A DNA stretch of 64,000 bases from the NCBI GenBank assembly GCA_963930645.1, contig OZ005650.1, positions 237,165,688-237,229,687 on the forward strand. Reading direction: 5' to 3'. Both the position numbers and the translations under genes were made by a program. Numbering within the stretch: the first letter of the stretch is position 1; every line of letters begins with the position of its first letter. Source of the stretch: Salticus scenicus (taxonomy: Eukaryota; Arthropoda; Arachnida; Araneae; Salticidae). Below are positions 27,881 to 40,084 of the stretch, in pieces. The notes beneath the pieces are model-generated. The model was not told the DNA's origin. It saw only the letters and a list, made by a program, of their open reading frames with translations, and did no database searches.

Positions 27881-27882
<2 letters not shown>

Positions 27883-28226
27883 TATTTGAAAATTATTTTT
27901 TTAAATATTTTTTTTAAATATTTTTTATTAAATATATAATTGTTTCTATTTTTGAAAATTATTGATTAATTGATTAATTGTTAATTAATTTTCAAAATGA
28001 AAACTACATTTTTGACTCGAATGAAATTTGTTTTTTTAAATCTTTTATAATTATTTATTTTTATTTTTATATATTATTTATAATTTCAATATTGATAAAA
28101 TAAATAGAATTTTCAAAAAATTAAAAATTCTTACTTTGAGTTTTCGAAAATTAACACACAGTCTAAGTTATCATTTCTAAATATATTTATCTGAAACTAT
28201 CAATATCGTAAATATATATTTCCTTC

Positions 28227-28233
<7 letters not shown>

Positions 28234-28292
<59 letters not shown>
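28234..28292. repeat. A(24)T(35) palindrome
   Basis: The last A/T palindrome of the window. A degenerate arm (TTTCGAGTCCAAGATTTAAT) follows at about 28328. From 28390 to 28640 I see only AT-rich DNA. Confidence 0.85.
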
Positions 28293-28297
<5 letters not shown>

Positions 28298-28639
28298 TGG
28301 TTAGAAATTATTTTTAAAAATTAATTTATTATTTCGAGTCCAAGATTTAATCATATTTATTTTTGCAAACTAATTAATTATTAATTAATAAATAAATAAT
28401 ATTTTTCTATGATTCATTTTAAAATAATTTAATTATAAAAAATATTTTAATGATTATAAAAAATTGTTTAATTATATTATTTTCTATAGTTCATTTTAAA
28501 ATGACGACTCATTAAAAGTCTAAGATGTGGTGAAATTTGAAATATCGAGATGTTATCTCAAATATAAAAATTCTAATTACATATTGTATTTTCTAAGTTA
28601 TATTTTTCCATGTCAATATAAATATATGACAAAGAAAAG

Positions 28640-29150
28640 TGTTCAGTGAAATATTTCAAAACGTTTTTACTGGTGATAATCATAGACTTATGACCTGATA
28701 GTCATAGATTTTCCACCTGAAGATGAAAAGTTTTCACCTGATGAGCAATTTTTCAAAAAAAAATTAGAAAACTTAGTTGATCTTCTGTGATAATCATAGA
28801 CTTATGACCTGATATTCATAGATTTTCCACCTTTCACCTGATGAGCAATTTTTCAAAAAATGAATTAGAAAACTTAGTTGATCTTCTGTGATAATCATAG
28901 ACTTATGACCTGATAGTCATAGATTTTCCACCTGAAGATGAAAAGTTTTCACCTGATGAGCAATTTTTCAAAAAAAAAATTAGAAAACTTAGTTGATCCT
29001 CTGAAAGAACAAATGAAAATACATCGCTGAATTATTTATAACGAACCGATATCTATATTGCCAAGAAAATACCGTCCGCATTCTATTTATCCGATTCATA
29101 ACTGAGTAAAAGAACCGGATCAATGTCTATGTTTAATGCATCATCTATAT
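28640..29150 (-). repeat. Right arm of the inverted duplication with 3674-3990
   Basis: Three ~110-bp units (GTGATAATCATAGACTTATG, CACCTGATGAGCAATTTTTC, AGAAAACTTAGTTGATC) at about 28672, 28788 and 28890 are followed by the block inverse to ATTTTCATTTGTTCTTTCAG and the GTTTAATGCATCATC segment. The left arm has fewer units. Confidence 0.8.
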
Positions 29151-29610
29151 TGCCAAGAAAATACCAAAGGACAGATAATTCATGTTATGTAATATTTTGT
29201 CGATAAAAATTATTCGAAACTTTGTAAGTTTTTACAAGAGTAGAAAATTTCATATTCTTAGCCGGATCAATGTCTATGTTTAATGCATCATCTATATTGC
29301 CAAGAAAATACCAAAGGACAGATAATTCATGTTATGTAATATTTTGTCGATAAAAATTATTCGAAACTTTGTAAGTTTTTACAAGAGTAGAAAATTTTAT
29401 ATTCTGAGCCGGATCAATGTCTATGTTTAATGCATCATCTATATTGCCAAGAAAATACCAAAGGACAGATAATTAATGTTATGTAATATTTTGTCGATAA
29501 AAATTATTCGAAACTTTGTAAGTTTTTACAAGAGTAGAAAATTTCATATTCTGAGCCGGATCAATGTCTATGTTTAATGCATCGTCTATATTGCCAAGAA
29601 AATACCAAAA
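29118..29610 (+). repeat. Tandem ~146-bp repeat, three full units and a partial
   Basis: CCGGATCAATGTCTATGTTT recurs at about 29118, 29263, 29409 and 29556. Each unit fuses an end of the inverted duplication with a segment also found near 7100-7170 (GATAAAAATTATTCGAAACT). This is the last sequence of the island type. Confidence 0.9.
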
Positions 29611-29920
29611 TTAAAATACTACAACAAATATGAACAGGAAAAATATTTCCCTTCCCACGAAATAATAAATATGTCATTTCAGATGAAATATATATTGTTG
29701 CAGAATTTCCTAGTCCTTTTAATAGATTTTAATAAAAAATCTTTCAAATATCGATTTTTTGCCGATTCATACAATCAATGTACGATCGATGGAAAAATTA
29801 TTGTTGCAGAATAATAATATTATTAATTAATAATTATTATTACCAATTAATTATTTATCTCATTATTTTTTCAAATTTATAAAACCAATATTGTTTTTTT
29901 TTATAATTTTAATAAATTAT

Positions 29921-29998
29921 AATCCGGGACTCGAACCCAGAACTTCAACTATAATTTTTTATAGGGGGTCGAGTGCTTTAATAATTTTTCCGTCGACT
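29921..29998 (-). repeat. tRNA-like sequence (pseudo-tRNA or SINE head)
   Basis: On the minus strand a perfect T arm is visible: CTGGG-TTCGAGT-CCCGG with a GGTTCGAGTCC B box. A weak anticodon-type stem CTATA/TATAG precedes it. The D arm and acceptor stem are not convincing, so a functional tRNA is unlikely. Confidence 0.35.
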
Positions 29999-30002
29999 GT
30001 AC

Positions 30003-30835
30003 GTGTGTGCCGAAGAGGAAGTGGTGCGCACAAACCGGCATAATCAACAGTCGACCGTTCGAAACCCTTTCTCTACGGCAAGTGACATCCCAAGCCGGTT
30101 GCCTCCAAGAGCAGGTGGATCTGTGTTCACCGAAACCATATGCAACAAACTGAATGAAGTACAGTTACGTGCACGGGTACCATAGCAACAGGGATACCGT
30201 TGACCGCTCAACACAGGGCTAGACGCCTGGCTAGGTGTCATCGTCATCGTACCTAGACCATCGAATGGCATCGGATATTGTACATGGGTGAATCTCGTTT
30301 ATGTCTGTGGAGGAATGACGGCCGTCGACTGGTAGAGCGGCGACACAGAGAACGCTACGAACCAACCCATTTCGTCGAGCGTTCACATCGGTCATACGCC
30401 GGGCATCATGGTTTAGGGTGGCATAATGTTTGATCGCAGGATGTCACTGATACACATTGACGGCAGTTTGACAGCGGACCGCTAGCCACACAAGTTGTGG
30501 AGCTTGTTATCTGCCCTTTTTTCAGGCGCACCCAAAACGGTATTCCAGAAATACAATGTCAGGCCGTATGTCGCACGGCCTTGACTGTATTTGACATCCC
30601 TGGGGACCAGCCTCTACAGATCCGAATCCCATCGAACATCTGTGTCCTCTTATTGGACGTGGCATGAACCGAGGACTACTAGCGCAAACCATGGATGATC
30701 TGCGCACAGCAGTGGATGTGGCTTGACAAAGTTTACCTCAGGTAACTATCAATGAACTCATTGATAGCATGCCTCACCAGATATAGGCCTGTATAGCTGC
30801 TCGAGCTGGACACATTAGATACTGAATAAATTGGT
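30003..30835 (+). pseudogene. Degenerate Tc1-like transposase
   Basis: Read with frameshifts, the stretch follows a Tc1-family transposase: an N-terminal DNA-binding part with RTNRHNQQST, an LRAR block, WRNDGRR, HGLGWHN, and near the end PNPIEHL with the terminal glutamate of the D-D-E triad. In-frame stops occur near 30183 and in the last third. The first catalytic Asp appears replaced by Gly (GESR where DESR is expected), and the second motif is corrupted. The copy is therefore dead. The terminal inverted repeats were not located with confidence. It lies within 400 bp of the last island repeat. Confidence 0.75.
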
Positions 30836-31310
30836 TTAAATTAATTTTATTTGTCTGTCAGCACCATGTATTCGCACATTTTGGAACTATATTTTGCCTT
30901 CGGTAAACAAAATTCCATTGCTTCACGATACGAATGTTCCGCTAGAACATGAAGTCATTCTGACAGATAGTTTTAGAGTTAGATCGCTTCATAATCGCAA
31001 CTTTAATTATAATCACCATTTATATACGAATGAAGTATTGGATTCTTGAAAATTGTTGAAAGTTTTGAAAAGGAAAGGTTTTGAGATCTTCTGAACACGA
31101 TTTGATTATTTTTAGAAAACGTATGTATGTGTTCCATGTGTGTGCATCACAAATTATGTGAAAGCTTTATCTTACGAATCAATGACCGAAATTTAACGAA
31201 ACTTGGTATTTAGTTGAAACTTAACATAAAGAGGTGTTGATTATATTTTTGGACGAATCGCTCAATGGGTGGAGCTGTCATCCAATTATTTCAAGAGATT
31301 TAACATGGCG
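30836..31310. other. Unassigned host DNA
   Basis: A stop-free stretch at about 30900-31048 (+) encodes NKIPLLHDTNVPLEHEVI and similar sequence without a start or recognisable domain. It could be an exon or element remnant. Nothing else is seen. Confidence 0.3.
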
Positions 31311-31553
31311 ACTAGGCGAGTCGCCTTACCTTAGAATGTAGAAAAAAAAAGGGGGGAAAGCTAAAACCCCCATAGAAATAGCATGGGAAGAAAACCAAAA
31401 AAACTCACAAAACTGTGTTAAAAAAAAAAAAAAAAACGGCTCGCACCGGAAGTAATAAAGGGGCAAACTTGACTAGAAAAAGACATCGAAGAGCGGGAAC
31501 GGGCGGGCTGGGGCGTTAAATATATCGTCCAGGATTAATACGTCTCGCCTAGT
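31311..31553. mobile_element. Possible MITE with ACTAGGCGAG ends
   Basis: ACTAGGCGAG (31311-31320) and its exact inverse CTCGCCTAGT (31544-31553) enclose a GC-richer 243-bp segment. No clear target duplication is seen. Confidence 0.35.
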
Positions 31554-34120
31554 ATAGGACAAATTTCGTATAATTGTACATAACGAGAATTATTTTCAAC
31601 GAATGATTGTAAAATTAATAGTTATATATATATATATAGTAATAGTAGTAAATTAGAAAAAAAAAGTGTGCATGTAGGAGCATTGATTCCTCCTCCTTTG
31701 GAGGAGTATCGCCCTAGATAATGTAAATTTTCAGTCTGAGTTTCTTTCAAAATAATTCGTCAATGCCTTTAAAATGAATGAATTGACTTACAGATTTGCG
31801 ATAGCTTTAAACAAAATTATCGATGTCTTTTATTTAAAAAAAAAAAAAATCTGAAATATTTTCTGAATTGCATAAAATTGATTATCTTTGGGCATTTAGT
31901 TTATAAATTCTCTGAGATGAAAATCATCTGCATTTATCTTGAGAAATGATTTTGTTAATTAATAATTTTAATAAATATTTTTTTCTGCGTGAATTCGTGT
32001 AGAAAAATATAGAAGAAAGGCTTGTGGTGGCCACATCATACTAATTTTAATAATGCTTCAAGCTATTATGTAGTAGCATATTCTTATTTACTCACATATT
32101 ATCACCACTCAATTTAATCATATGCATAGTAAAAATATTTGTCTCATTTAAAATCTATTTATTTGACATTGATACATTCATTACAAATTTAAAAAGTCTA
32201 AATATTATTTATTATAATATTAATATAATTATGACACGTACTACTAATCACAAAAAGTAATGTATATTTATACAATCATGTTTCTAAACCTGCAATATTA
32301 TCAATTTTTACAACAGACAGTAAAATTAATAACCATACTCAAGAATGGTTAAAAATAAATCTGAAAGAAAGTATTAATCTGTCATTATTTTAAAAGAAGT
32401 GATTATTTTGTAGAACGCATTAAACAAAAAAGTATCTCCAATATTCCCTAAAGAGGTTTTATCTTAATTAAATGATCAACCGTTACAAATAACATTTCAT
32501 TACCCTCAGGGGAAATACTTCCATAACAAAGGTTGTAATTACATCACTCTTGTTGCTTGATGTATTTTCATGCATCAGATTTAAAAGCATTGAAACTTAT
32601 ATAAAATATTAATTTAAAGTAATTCGATGTTTTAAAAAAATGGTCAAGTTTACAAAAATGAAATTAACTAAGTTATAACAAAATTCTAAATATATGTATA
32701 CATATATATATTCTTTTTTTTTTATTCACAATCATAATGTATTTATATGTAATTTAGTTATTCGAGAAAACTTTAGATGTTGTTTTTTGATTTTTTCACA
32801 CGTTTTGAAATGAATCGAATCTGAAAATCATAGAATATATAATCCATCTATACATTATTTAGTTGTTAATTTATAATTTTTTTTAAACCTTGGAGAATGA
32901 TTTAAATGGTGTTGATACGTGTTAAAAAAAAAAAAAAAAAAGCATACAGTGAAAATCGTAGTCTCAGGTGCCTTACAGAATTTAGAATGACATTGACTAG
33001 TGCTGAACTAGCTATTCACAGGCCAACCTATTCGCCCAATTGGAAAAACGCTGATTTCTTAAATAATAGGTCCCGGGTAAAAATCCCAAGTAAATCATGG
33101 ACGTTTTTTGTTGCATTATATTTGTACATAAAGGAATGACTTTATAATAAAAGTTTGAAAATACTTGTGTCTCAATTATTCAAAATATAAACGGTCTTAG
33201 AGACAAGAATTCAGATGCAATCAGAACTTTTAGGGGGGGGGGGAATTAATAACAAATTAGTAAAATTTATGTATTTATTAATACTGTTCTGATTTGCCTT
33301 AGCAACAAAACGTAACCGGCCATTGAATGGTATGTTACCGAAATCCGACGAACTGAAAAGTGGCAGATAAACTGAAACTGATCTAGAAGGATGAATTTCA
33401 TCGGAAATCCAGTTAATATTAATCGGAGATATTGACTCGAAATATCTTATCATCTGAATTAATTAAATTCGATGATCTGAATCCGATATAACTGATCAGA
33501 TCAAAATTCTATAAAACAGTGTGATTTTTATCGAGTTTTCATATTTGACACAAATGCGGTAACTCGTTTCTATGAAATTTTCCTATTAGAAAACTAGTTT
33601 TAGATTCTGATCGACAAGGTATGTTAATGTTATTACTTAAACCAATTCTGAGGAAACAGTGAAAGTCTGTGCAAAATATCATGTAACAATGCTACTAAGA
33701 TATGTGCGAAAAGTTCAATACGTCAGTTTTAGATGCTAGAATCACCAATCGTAGAGTAGGACTACACATTTAGATAATGCTATTCTTGCAGATATTATGT
33801 AAATAAGTAACATTTCAATTTTATATGCAATAAAAATTTTGAAATGTATTTCTTAAGCACTATGATTACAACAACAAATCAGTAGAAAACAGAAAGAGGA
33901 AATATTAACAATTTTTCAGCTGTACAGTCATTACAAGAAAACATTTTTTGTTTACAGCCATCGACATAAGAGAAGCCAAAAATTTTCAAATATAGAAGAT
34001 TTTTGTAGAATATGTAAAGAATTATTTGGGAATTATTTGGAAGCTTCAATGATAAAAAGAACATGTTATACCACATATATTTTAGCAAAATGTTATATCG
34101 AAAGTGAAAATGGGAATTGG
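31554..34120. other. Host DNA without recognised gene
   Basis: AT-rich, mostly unique sequence. A G(~12) run is at about 33231-33242 and an A run near 32925. Short ORFs here have no domain I recognise. Confidence 0.5.
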
Positions 34121-34121
34121 T

Positions 34122-34475
34122 TACAAATTAACACTGTTATACATCGTTCTGGCTGGGTCACCCTGTATAAAATATTTCTCAAAAGGAATTGTAGCTATAA
34201 TATATGATTATAAACCCTTTTTTAATTATAGATATAAATTTATATGAGACTATTGCGTATATTTACAATGACATAAACGTTTATTTAAAAACGTCAAAAA
34301 TTAACACTGTTTTATATTGTTCGGTGTCACCCTGTAAAAATATTACTTGAAATTAATTGTGGCTATAATGTATGATGATAAGCCATTTTTTAATAATAGA
34401 TATAAATTTATATAAGACTATTGCGTATATTCCCGAAGACATAAGCGCTTCTTTAAAAAGGTCGAAAATTTTATG
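34122..34475 (+). repeat. Two direct units of ~180 bp
   Basis: AATTAACACTGTT-TA, GTCACCCTGTA, GGCTATAAT-TATGAT, GATATAAATTTATAT and AGACTATTGCGTATATT recur in order, offset by about 180 bp, with moderate divergence. Confidence 0.75.
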
Positions 34476-34479
34476 TACG

Positions 34480-34958
34480 TCTTTTATTTGTAATATGCAG
34501 ATTTTAAACACAAAGCAGCAACATTTTTTTGCATATTACATTACGTATAACATACTGAAATCAGACTATATAAATATTGAATATCTGATGAAATATGGGG
34601 GTTTTAAGTAAACAACTGGACATGCTTAAGTGTAGGCAAAGTACCTTTTAAAAGTTCTCTACAAAATCCCAAAGCAAATACCGTAAAAACTCCCAGATAT
34701 CGTCAACAGAAAAAATAATTTTCAAGAACTTAAAAAAAAGAAATACAAAATTCTAAGAGGATTTTCTATTAATTTTTATTTAAAATCAACAAACATTCGT
34801 GGACATAAGTGAAGGCACACTTTGCATTTTCTAAAACAAATGGGGGAAATATTTCAAAAAAAAATTATTATTACGGAATCAAATTGTGTAAATAAACTTT
34901 AGAATATTATAAAGGCAACTAAAAAAATTTAAATAAAAATTTCAATTAATAAACCTAC

Positions 34959-34989
<31 letters not shown>

Positions 34990-35131
34990 GAAAAAATATG
35001 GTATCATGGTTAATACTATTGACTACGCATAAGATACAACAGATTACGTAAACAATATATTTTAGTAAATACGACGGGGTTCTAAAAATTTTAACTTTTT
35101 TAAGAAAGTGCAAAGTATATGTCTTCACTTA
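34480..35131. other. Host DNA without recognised gene
   Basis: AT-rich, with a poly-A run at about 34960-34986. Confidence 0.5.
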
Positions 35132-35767
35132 TGTTGTGAGGTCGAGACTATAGACCGTCACCAAAAGTTGGGACGGTTAGATTACTTCGTCGCCAGTAAC
35201 TCGGCGAAAGTTGAGGTCGAGTGAGTTTTATGTCAGCATGGTGCTGCAGTGAAATAATTAGGATCTCAGTGTTAGATGATTTAGAAGTAATTTTATAAGG
35301 TTTTGATTGAAACGAAATGAAAGGGAGTTGTTGAATGGAGTATAAAATGAAGGATAGTGAATTTCTAAAAAAGGGGAATGAAATGGAATGGTGATGAATT
35401 GGTAGCTGATAAGCGTGGAGTATAGAGTTATAGCGAGTTGGAGTTGGTGGTGATACGGAATGGCACCAGATTTGGTGTAAGTGAAGTGATGGACGAAAGG
35501 TGTAATACTGTGGCGTAAGATAAGAAAAGAGCCTGTCGTGTATCGGGAATCCGCTCGACACTCTAAAGTGAGAATAGTTAGTAGTAGTAGAAGCAGTCGC
35601 CAAAGAGATCAGCATTGGTGAGTTAAAGTTATTTCCTTGTTAAAGTTATTTCCTGAAGCCATTCACTTAAATCGAGTTAGCTCAACGCTCTCCTTAATAC
35701 TGAATGCTAAATAAACTGTGTTATTTATTTGTTAACTTTGTTAACTGGCCCACTTCTATTCTCTACA
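35132..35767 (+). mobile_element. Possible solo LTR
   Basis: A GC-richer block that begins TGTTGTGAGG and could end CTCTACA, with AATAAA (about 35709) followed by a TGTTATTTATTTGTTAAC stretch, as in LTR 3' parts. The 155-codon minus-strand frame inside is Ser/His/Tyr-rich without a domain and is probably not coding. No matching target duplication was found. Confidence 0.35.
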
Positions 35768-36543
35768 ATGTCCCTCACTGTACGTTGATTCCAAGTGAAA
35801 TTTAGCAAGCACTTGCACATGCTAGCACTTGCGCATTTTATTGTTGTCCAAAAAGACGACTTTGGATAATCTAAAAAATGTATAATCCGCTCGCTGACAA
35901 ACGAGAAATTTCTGTTAAAAGTAGTTTATCTTAATTTACCATAATTTACTAAAAAACTATTGATTGTAACTTAAAATATTATATTTAATTGTTTTTTATT
36001 ACATACACAGAAACCATAAATAGAAGAATTTATTTAAAAATCGATAGAATGTATATTTTATTAATTATAGTTTTATTTATCTCAGACATAGGCTACTTTT
36101 AGCATATATTTTAAATATATAATATTGCATAATGCATTTATCTTTTCCTGAATTTAATTTACATACGCAATTTTGGTGGATTAGTAATTATAGTGCTGAT
36201 CAAAATAACTTTATTCAGTATATAGAAGTATTAGAAAGGAAATTTCCAACAATCGGGGATTTCAATAATTGAATTTAGACATATATAAGGCGTATTACAA
36301 CCTATAATAACTCTTTGAAAGACACTATTCTCCGTTAATGTTATCAGGAAAATTCTATTAAGTGTCTGAATGAAAATGAACAAAAGGTTTCGTTTGTGTA
36401 AAGTAACTGTTTAAATTAAAACGACTTAAACAGCTATGTATTTATTTAACAAGTATGAACAAAAGATCTCTTTCGGTGTAAGCTAAACATGCATATAAAT
36501 GTGTTTAATATTTGTTATTCATTTTCTATAGAACAATTATTAA

Positions 36544-36577
<34 letters not shown>

Positions 36578-36899
36578 TAAAATTTTATCTCTAGAAGTGT
36601 AATGTTCGTATATGTCTCTATATTTAATCGTCCAATTTATAATATATTTTGAACATAAAATTTATCAATACATGCTCAATATATTTTTCTTAAATGCATG
36701 TATATATTTTAGTCTAAATTTATTTTAATTTTAAATTTGTGCACTTAATTTTATATCGTTAAGAAACAAACTACCAAACAAATAAAAATGACGCTTTTTT
36801 TTCCTTTCATTTTAGAGATAACTTTTACAAATATTTTGGTATCTAAATTAAAAAATATAAAAAATTGGCCACTAAAGCTTTTGAATCTATTAGGTGTAT
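35768..36899. other. Host DNA without recognised gene
   Basis: AT-rich; a T run lies at about 36548-36576. Confidence 0.5.
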
Positions 36900-36906
36900 G
36901 TAAGAC

Positions 36907-37226
36907 CATAGCCTTCTAAACTAGATGCCTTCTGCGTGGCTTGGAAACTTGGCAGCAGTTCAAGCAGTAGACAGCGCCTCCTGGTACAGATTGCGCGACA
37001 TTTTTATTCAACTGTCACCAGTAATTTTAAAATTGATATATGATATAAATATTCGACGTTTCTTCGATTCTATTCGCATTTATGTATATCAAATCCCACT
37101 TTAAAAAAATTTTGGTGACTGTTGAATAAAAAAGTAGCGCAATCTGTACCAGGTGGCGCTGTCTACTGCTTGAGCTGTTGCCAAGGTTCCGAGCCACGCG
37201 GAAGGCATCTAGTTTAGGAGGCTGCG
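36907..37226. mobile_element. 320-bp foldback MITE with 7-bp target duplication
   Basis: Long imperfect inverted repeats (AGCC-TCTAAACTAGATGCC, GCAGTAGACAGCGCC, CTGGTACAGATTGCGC) make up most of the element. GTAAGAC flanks it at 36900-36906 and 37227-37233. The duplication length fits an 8-bp hAT-type site with one mutated base. Confidence 0.75.
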
Positions 37227-37254
37227 GTAAGACTAAAAATGTTTGACTGCAAGA

Positions 37255-37335
37255 AGGTCCTAGACTAGAAGGTCCTAGATGGCAAGTCCTAGATGGATGG
37301 TCCTAGATGGTCCTAGATGGCAAGAAGGTCCAAGA
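37255..37335 (+). repeat. Short tandem repeat GGTCCTAGATGG
   Basis: Five to seven imperfect 10-14-bp units directly right of the MITE. Confidence 0.7.
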
Positions 37336-39396
37336 TGTTGGTGAAGTATCCCCAACAAAGTCCCTTGTCCGTAAAAACGTAAGTTTCACAGAGAATCAAA
37401 CAAAACTCCAAAAGTATAGGCCAACGTTTGTGAATTGTGTTGGAACCCGAAAACTTCCAATTACGAATTTTGTGAGCAGAACTTCTCGGCTACTGATAAA
37501 GCTTGAAAACAAATTACTATCATTGATTTCTAACGTGCATTAAATTTTACGCTTTCACTGTAGATGATGTTACAGTGACAAATTTTATGGTAAAAGTATT
37601 CGGACTCTTTCAGTTTTAAACACTTTGTTGAATAATTAGAGAAATGTCTGACAGGTTCTCTTGAAACGACCGGGATATAAAATGCATATAAAACTTCCTA
37701 TGCTTTGGTGAATGTTTTATAATGAAGGCAATCATAGAATTAGCAAAAAATCAAAAAAAGTACAATTTTTTGCCTTATTTAGGAAAAGAAATAACAATAT
37801 TGTCTTATAATCACGGTTATTTATATTATACATGTTTATTTGTGTAAAAATGGCATTTGTTTTTATAGAAATAAAAGGCTCTGATTAGTAAACTTAAAAA
37901 TTTCTGCATGCATTTTCTTCATATAATGCTGTTCTCAAGCCTATATAATGCAACATTCAAATATCTTAATAATATGTCACAGAGACAATGTTTTGAATTT
38001 AAAATACGAAAATAAGTAATGACTGATTGAACATAGATATTTGTTCTAAACGAAAATTAAAATGTTGCAAATCGATAAGGTTCTTGCTAGTATTGTAAGT
38101 GGTATTTTAAAATTTGCCCAAACTCTTCAGGATCATTTCTTTTTGAGCTGATCTGTACACAAACTAACACATAAAATAAGTAAATAACTTGCTAACAAAC
38201 GCACTAACCTACGAACAGATATCAAGCCAATTTCTGGATTTCTGGATTCCTCATACCAGAAATCATGTAGGGAAAAAAAAAAATAAAAAACCCTAAAAAC
38301 GAAATTTTTCACGATTACTTAATTTCCACATACCTACAATAAAATTGGGGAATTAGATATCTATTCGTAGTATGCGTTAGTTTTTAATGAATAGATGAGT
38401 TTTGGTGAAAATCAAAATTATGGTTAAAGTCAATATCTCAAAAACGGTTCTAACAATTTTTCTTTGAATTTACGGAATAAGACAATATTTAGATGCGCTG
38501 TTGCTTTTTGTAACTTGATGAATTCAGGAAAACTGACACGAATCCCATTTAGGTAGTTGAATTTGAAATTTCAAAAACTGTCGTCTCAAAAGCAGTTGCA
38601 TTATTTTTTTTAAACTAAATTTATATTGTTTCTTTTTATTTTCATTTTAACGCTTTCCCCACTGCTATATTATAGTATATAATAAGACGTGGCCTGGTAA
38701 GATAATTTCCAAAGTTACTGCGTTATTGGGCGGGGTGTATGATTTCTCTATTGGGGATTCTCATCCTATAATCTGGACCTACATCAACCTCATCCATTAA
38801 TCTGGAGTTTTAATGCTATGAAGCTGTTTCCGAGCTCCTACTCCTTTCTTGTAAAAAAATTAACTTTCTTTTATTCATATCGGCGATGCATTTATTCATT
38901 GTTACTCCAGGAAAATTTATTCGCGTCTGATTAGTTAAGTGAATTTTATGTCCTTTGAACCGTATTGTCTCCAAAAAGGAATGTAATTGCAGAAACGTCC
39001 GTGGAGTCCTCCCTGTTGACACTCAAACAGATTCTGTCTGTGCCGCGATAACAGACTCAAAAATCAAGCGATACGTGTGCAATTTAGATTGACTTTGATT
39101 TGATCAATAGTTTGAGATTAGAAACTAATTTAATTGACTTGCAAATTGATACACATATTTAAGAAACACACAAAGTAACCTGCATATTTTTCAATGCATA
39201 TACTGCTTGTAGTTCCTGTACAAGTACACACCAAAGATTTTCTTACCATTACTGCCTACGAACATAATTTGTCTATACTGTAATTACAGGGAAATGCAAA
39301 AGAATTTCGCAGTACTGAAGTCTATGGACAAATTTTTATTTAAACGCATTGCAACGGCATTGTGCTGCATTCAACATATCGAAATAACATGTGACA
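37336..39396. other. Host DNA without recognised gene
   Basis: I see no recognisable gene or repeat structure; short ORFs lack domains. Confidence 0.5.
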
Positions 39397-39400
39397 TTAA

Positions 39401-40080
39401 CCCTTTGTGTGCTATGGACGCACATATGCGTCCAGCGAAAGTCATTAACGGCCTGTTCACTTACCGTCGCCGGAAGCCCGAGCCAATGTTATTATTCTAT
39501 GGGAAAATTTTCTTTACAAATAACTTATTAACCAATACATATTTTTAAAATCTGTTTTAACATTCAGAATATTCCCAACTGTTAAATTGACGGACCTTTT
39601 TTAAAAATGTATTTTTTTTTTTAATTTTAATATTTTATTTTGAAATTGCAAAATGAAAAAAATTCACATATTGAAAATTCGTATTTTGCAGCTTCAAAAT
39701 AAAATGTAAAATATTAAAAAAAAAATTTTTTTAAAGGTGCGCCAATTTAACAGCTGGGAATTTTCAGAATGTGAAAACAGACTTTAAAAATATGTATTAG
39801 TTAATAAGTAATTTGTAAAGAAAAATTTCCCATAGAATAACATTAGCTTCGGATTCCGGCGGCGGTGAGTGAAGAGGGTCCTTAATATAGACTATGGACG
39901 CAAATACGCGCTTAGCAGATGTTATCAGTATGGACTATGGACGCAAATACGCACCCGGCAAAAATGATCAGTGTACTATGCAACACTCGCATAAAGTATT
40001 CAGTCCCTGGCGATCGTCAGCGCCAACTGCGCGCCGTCCGTATGGACCGCATAGGCCGCGAGTATTCAGCACTCAAAGGG
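39401..40080. mobile_element. piggyBac-type MITE, 680 bp
   Basis: It starts CCCTTTG after TTAA (39397-39400) and ends CAAAGGG before TTAG (40081-40084), a one-base decay of the TTAA target site. Long inner inverted repeats (ATTCCCATAGAAT, CCGCCGG types) and repeated CTATGGACGCAAATACGC units lie inside. No transposase is present. Confidence 0.75.
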
Positions 40081-40084
40081 TTAG

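Noticed and set aside
1..29610. Polydnavirus assignment
   Set aside because: Low coding density and intronless regulatory-type genes fit, but I saw no excision motif or known polydnavirus gene family.
29921..29998. Functional tRNA gene
   Set aside because: Only the T arm is convincing; D arm and acceptor stem do not pair.
35148..35615. 155-codon minus-strand gene
   Set aside because: Composition bias without a domain, inside an LTR-like block.
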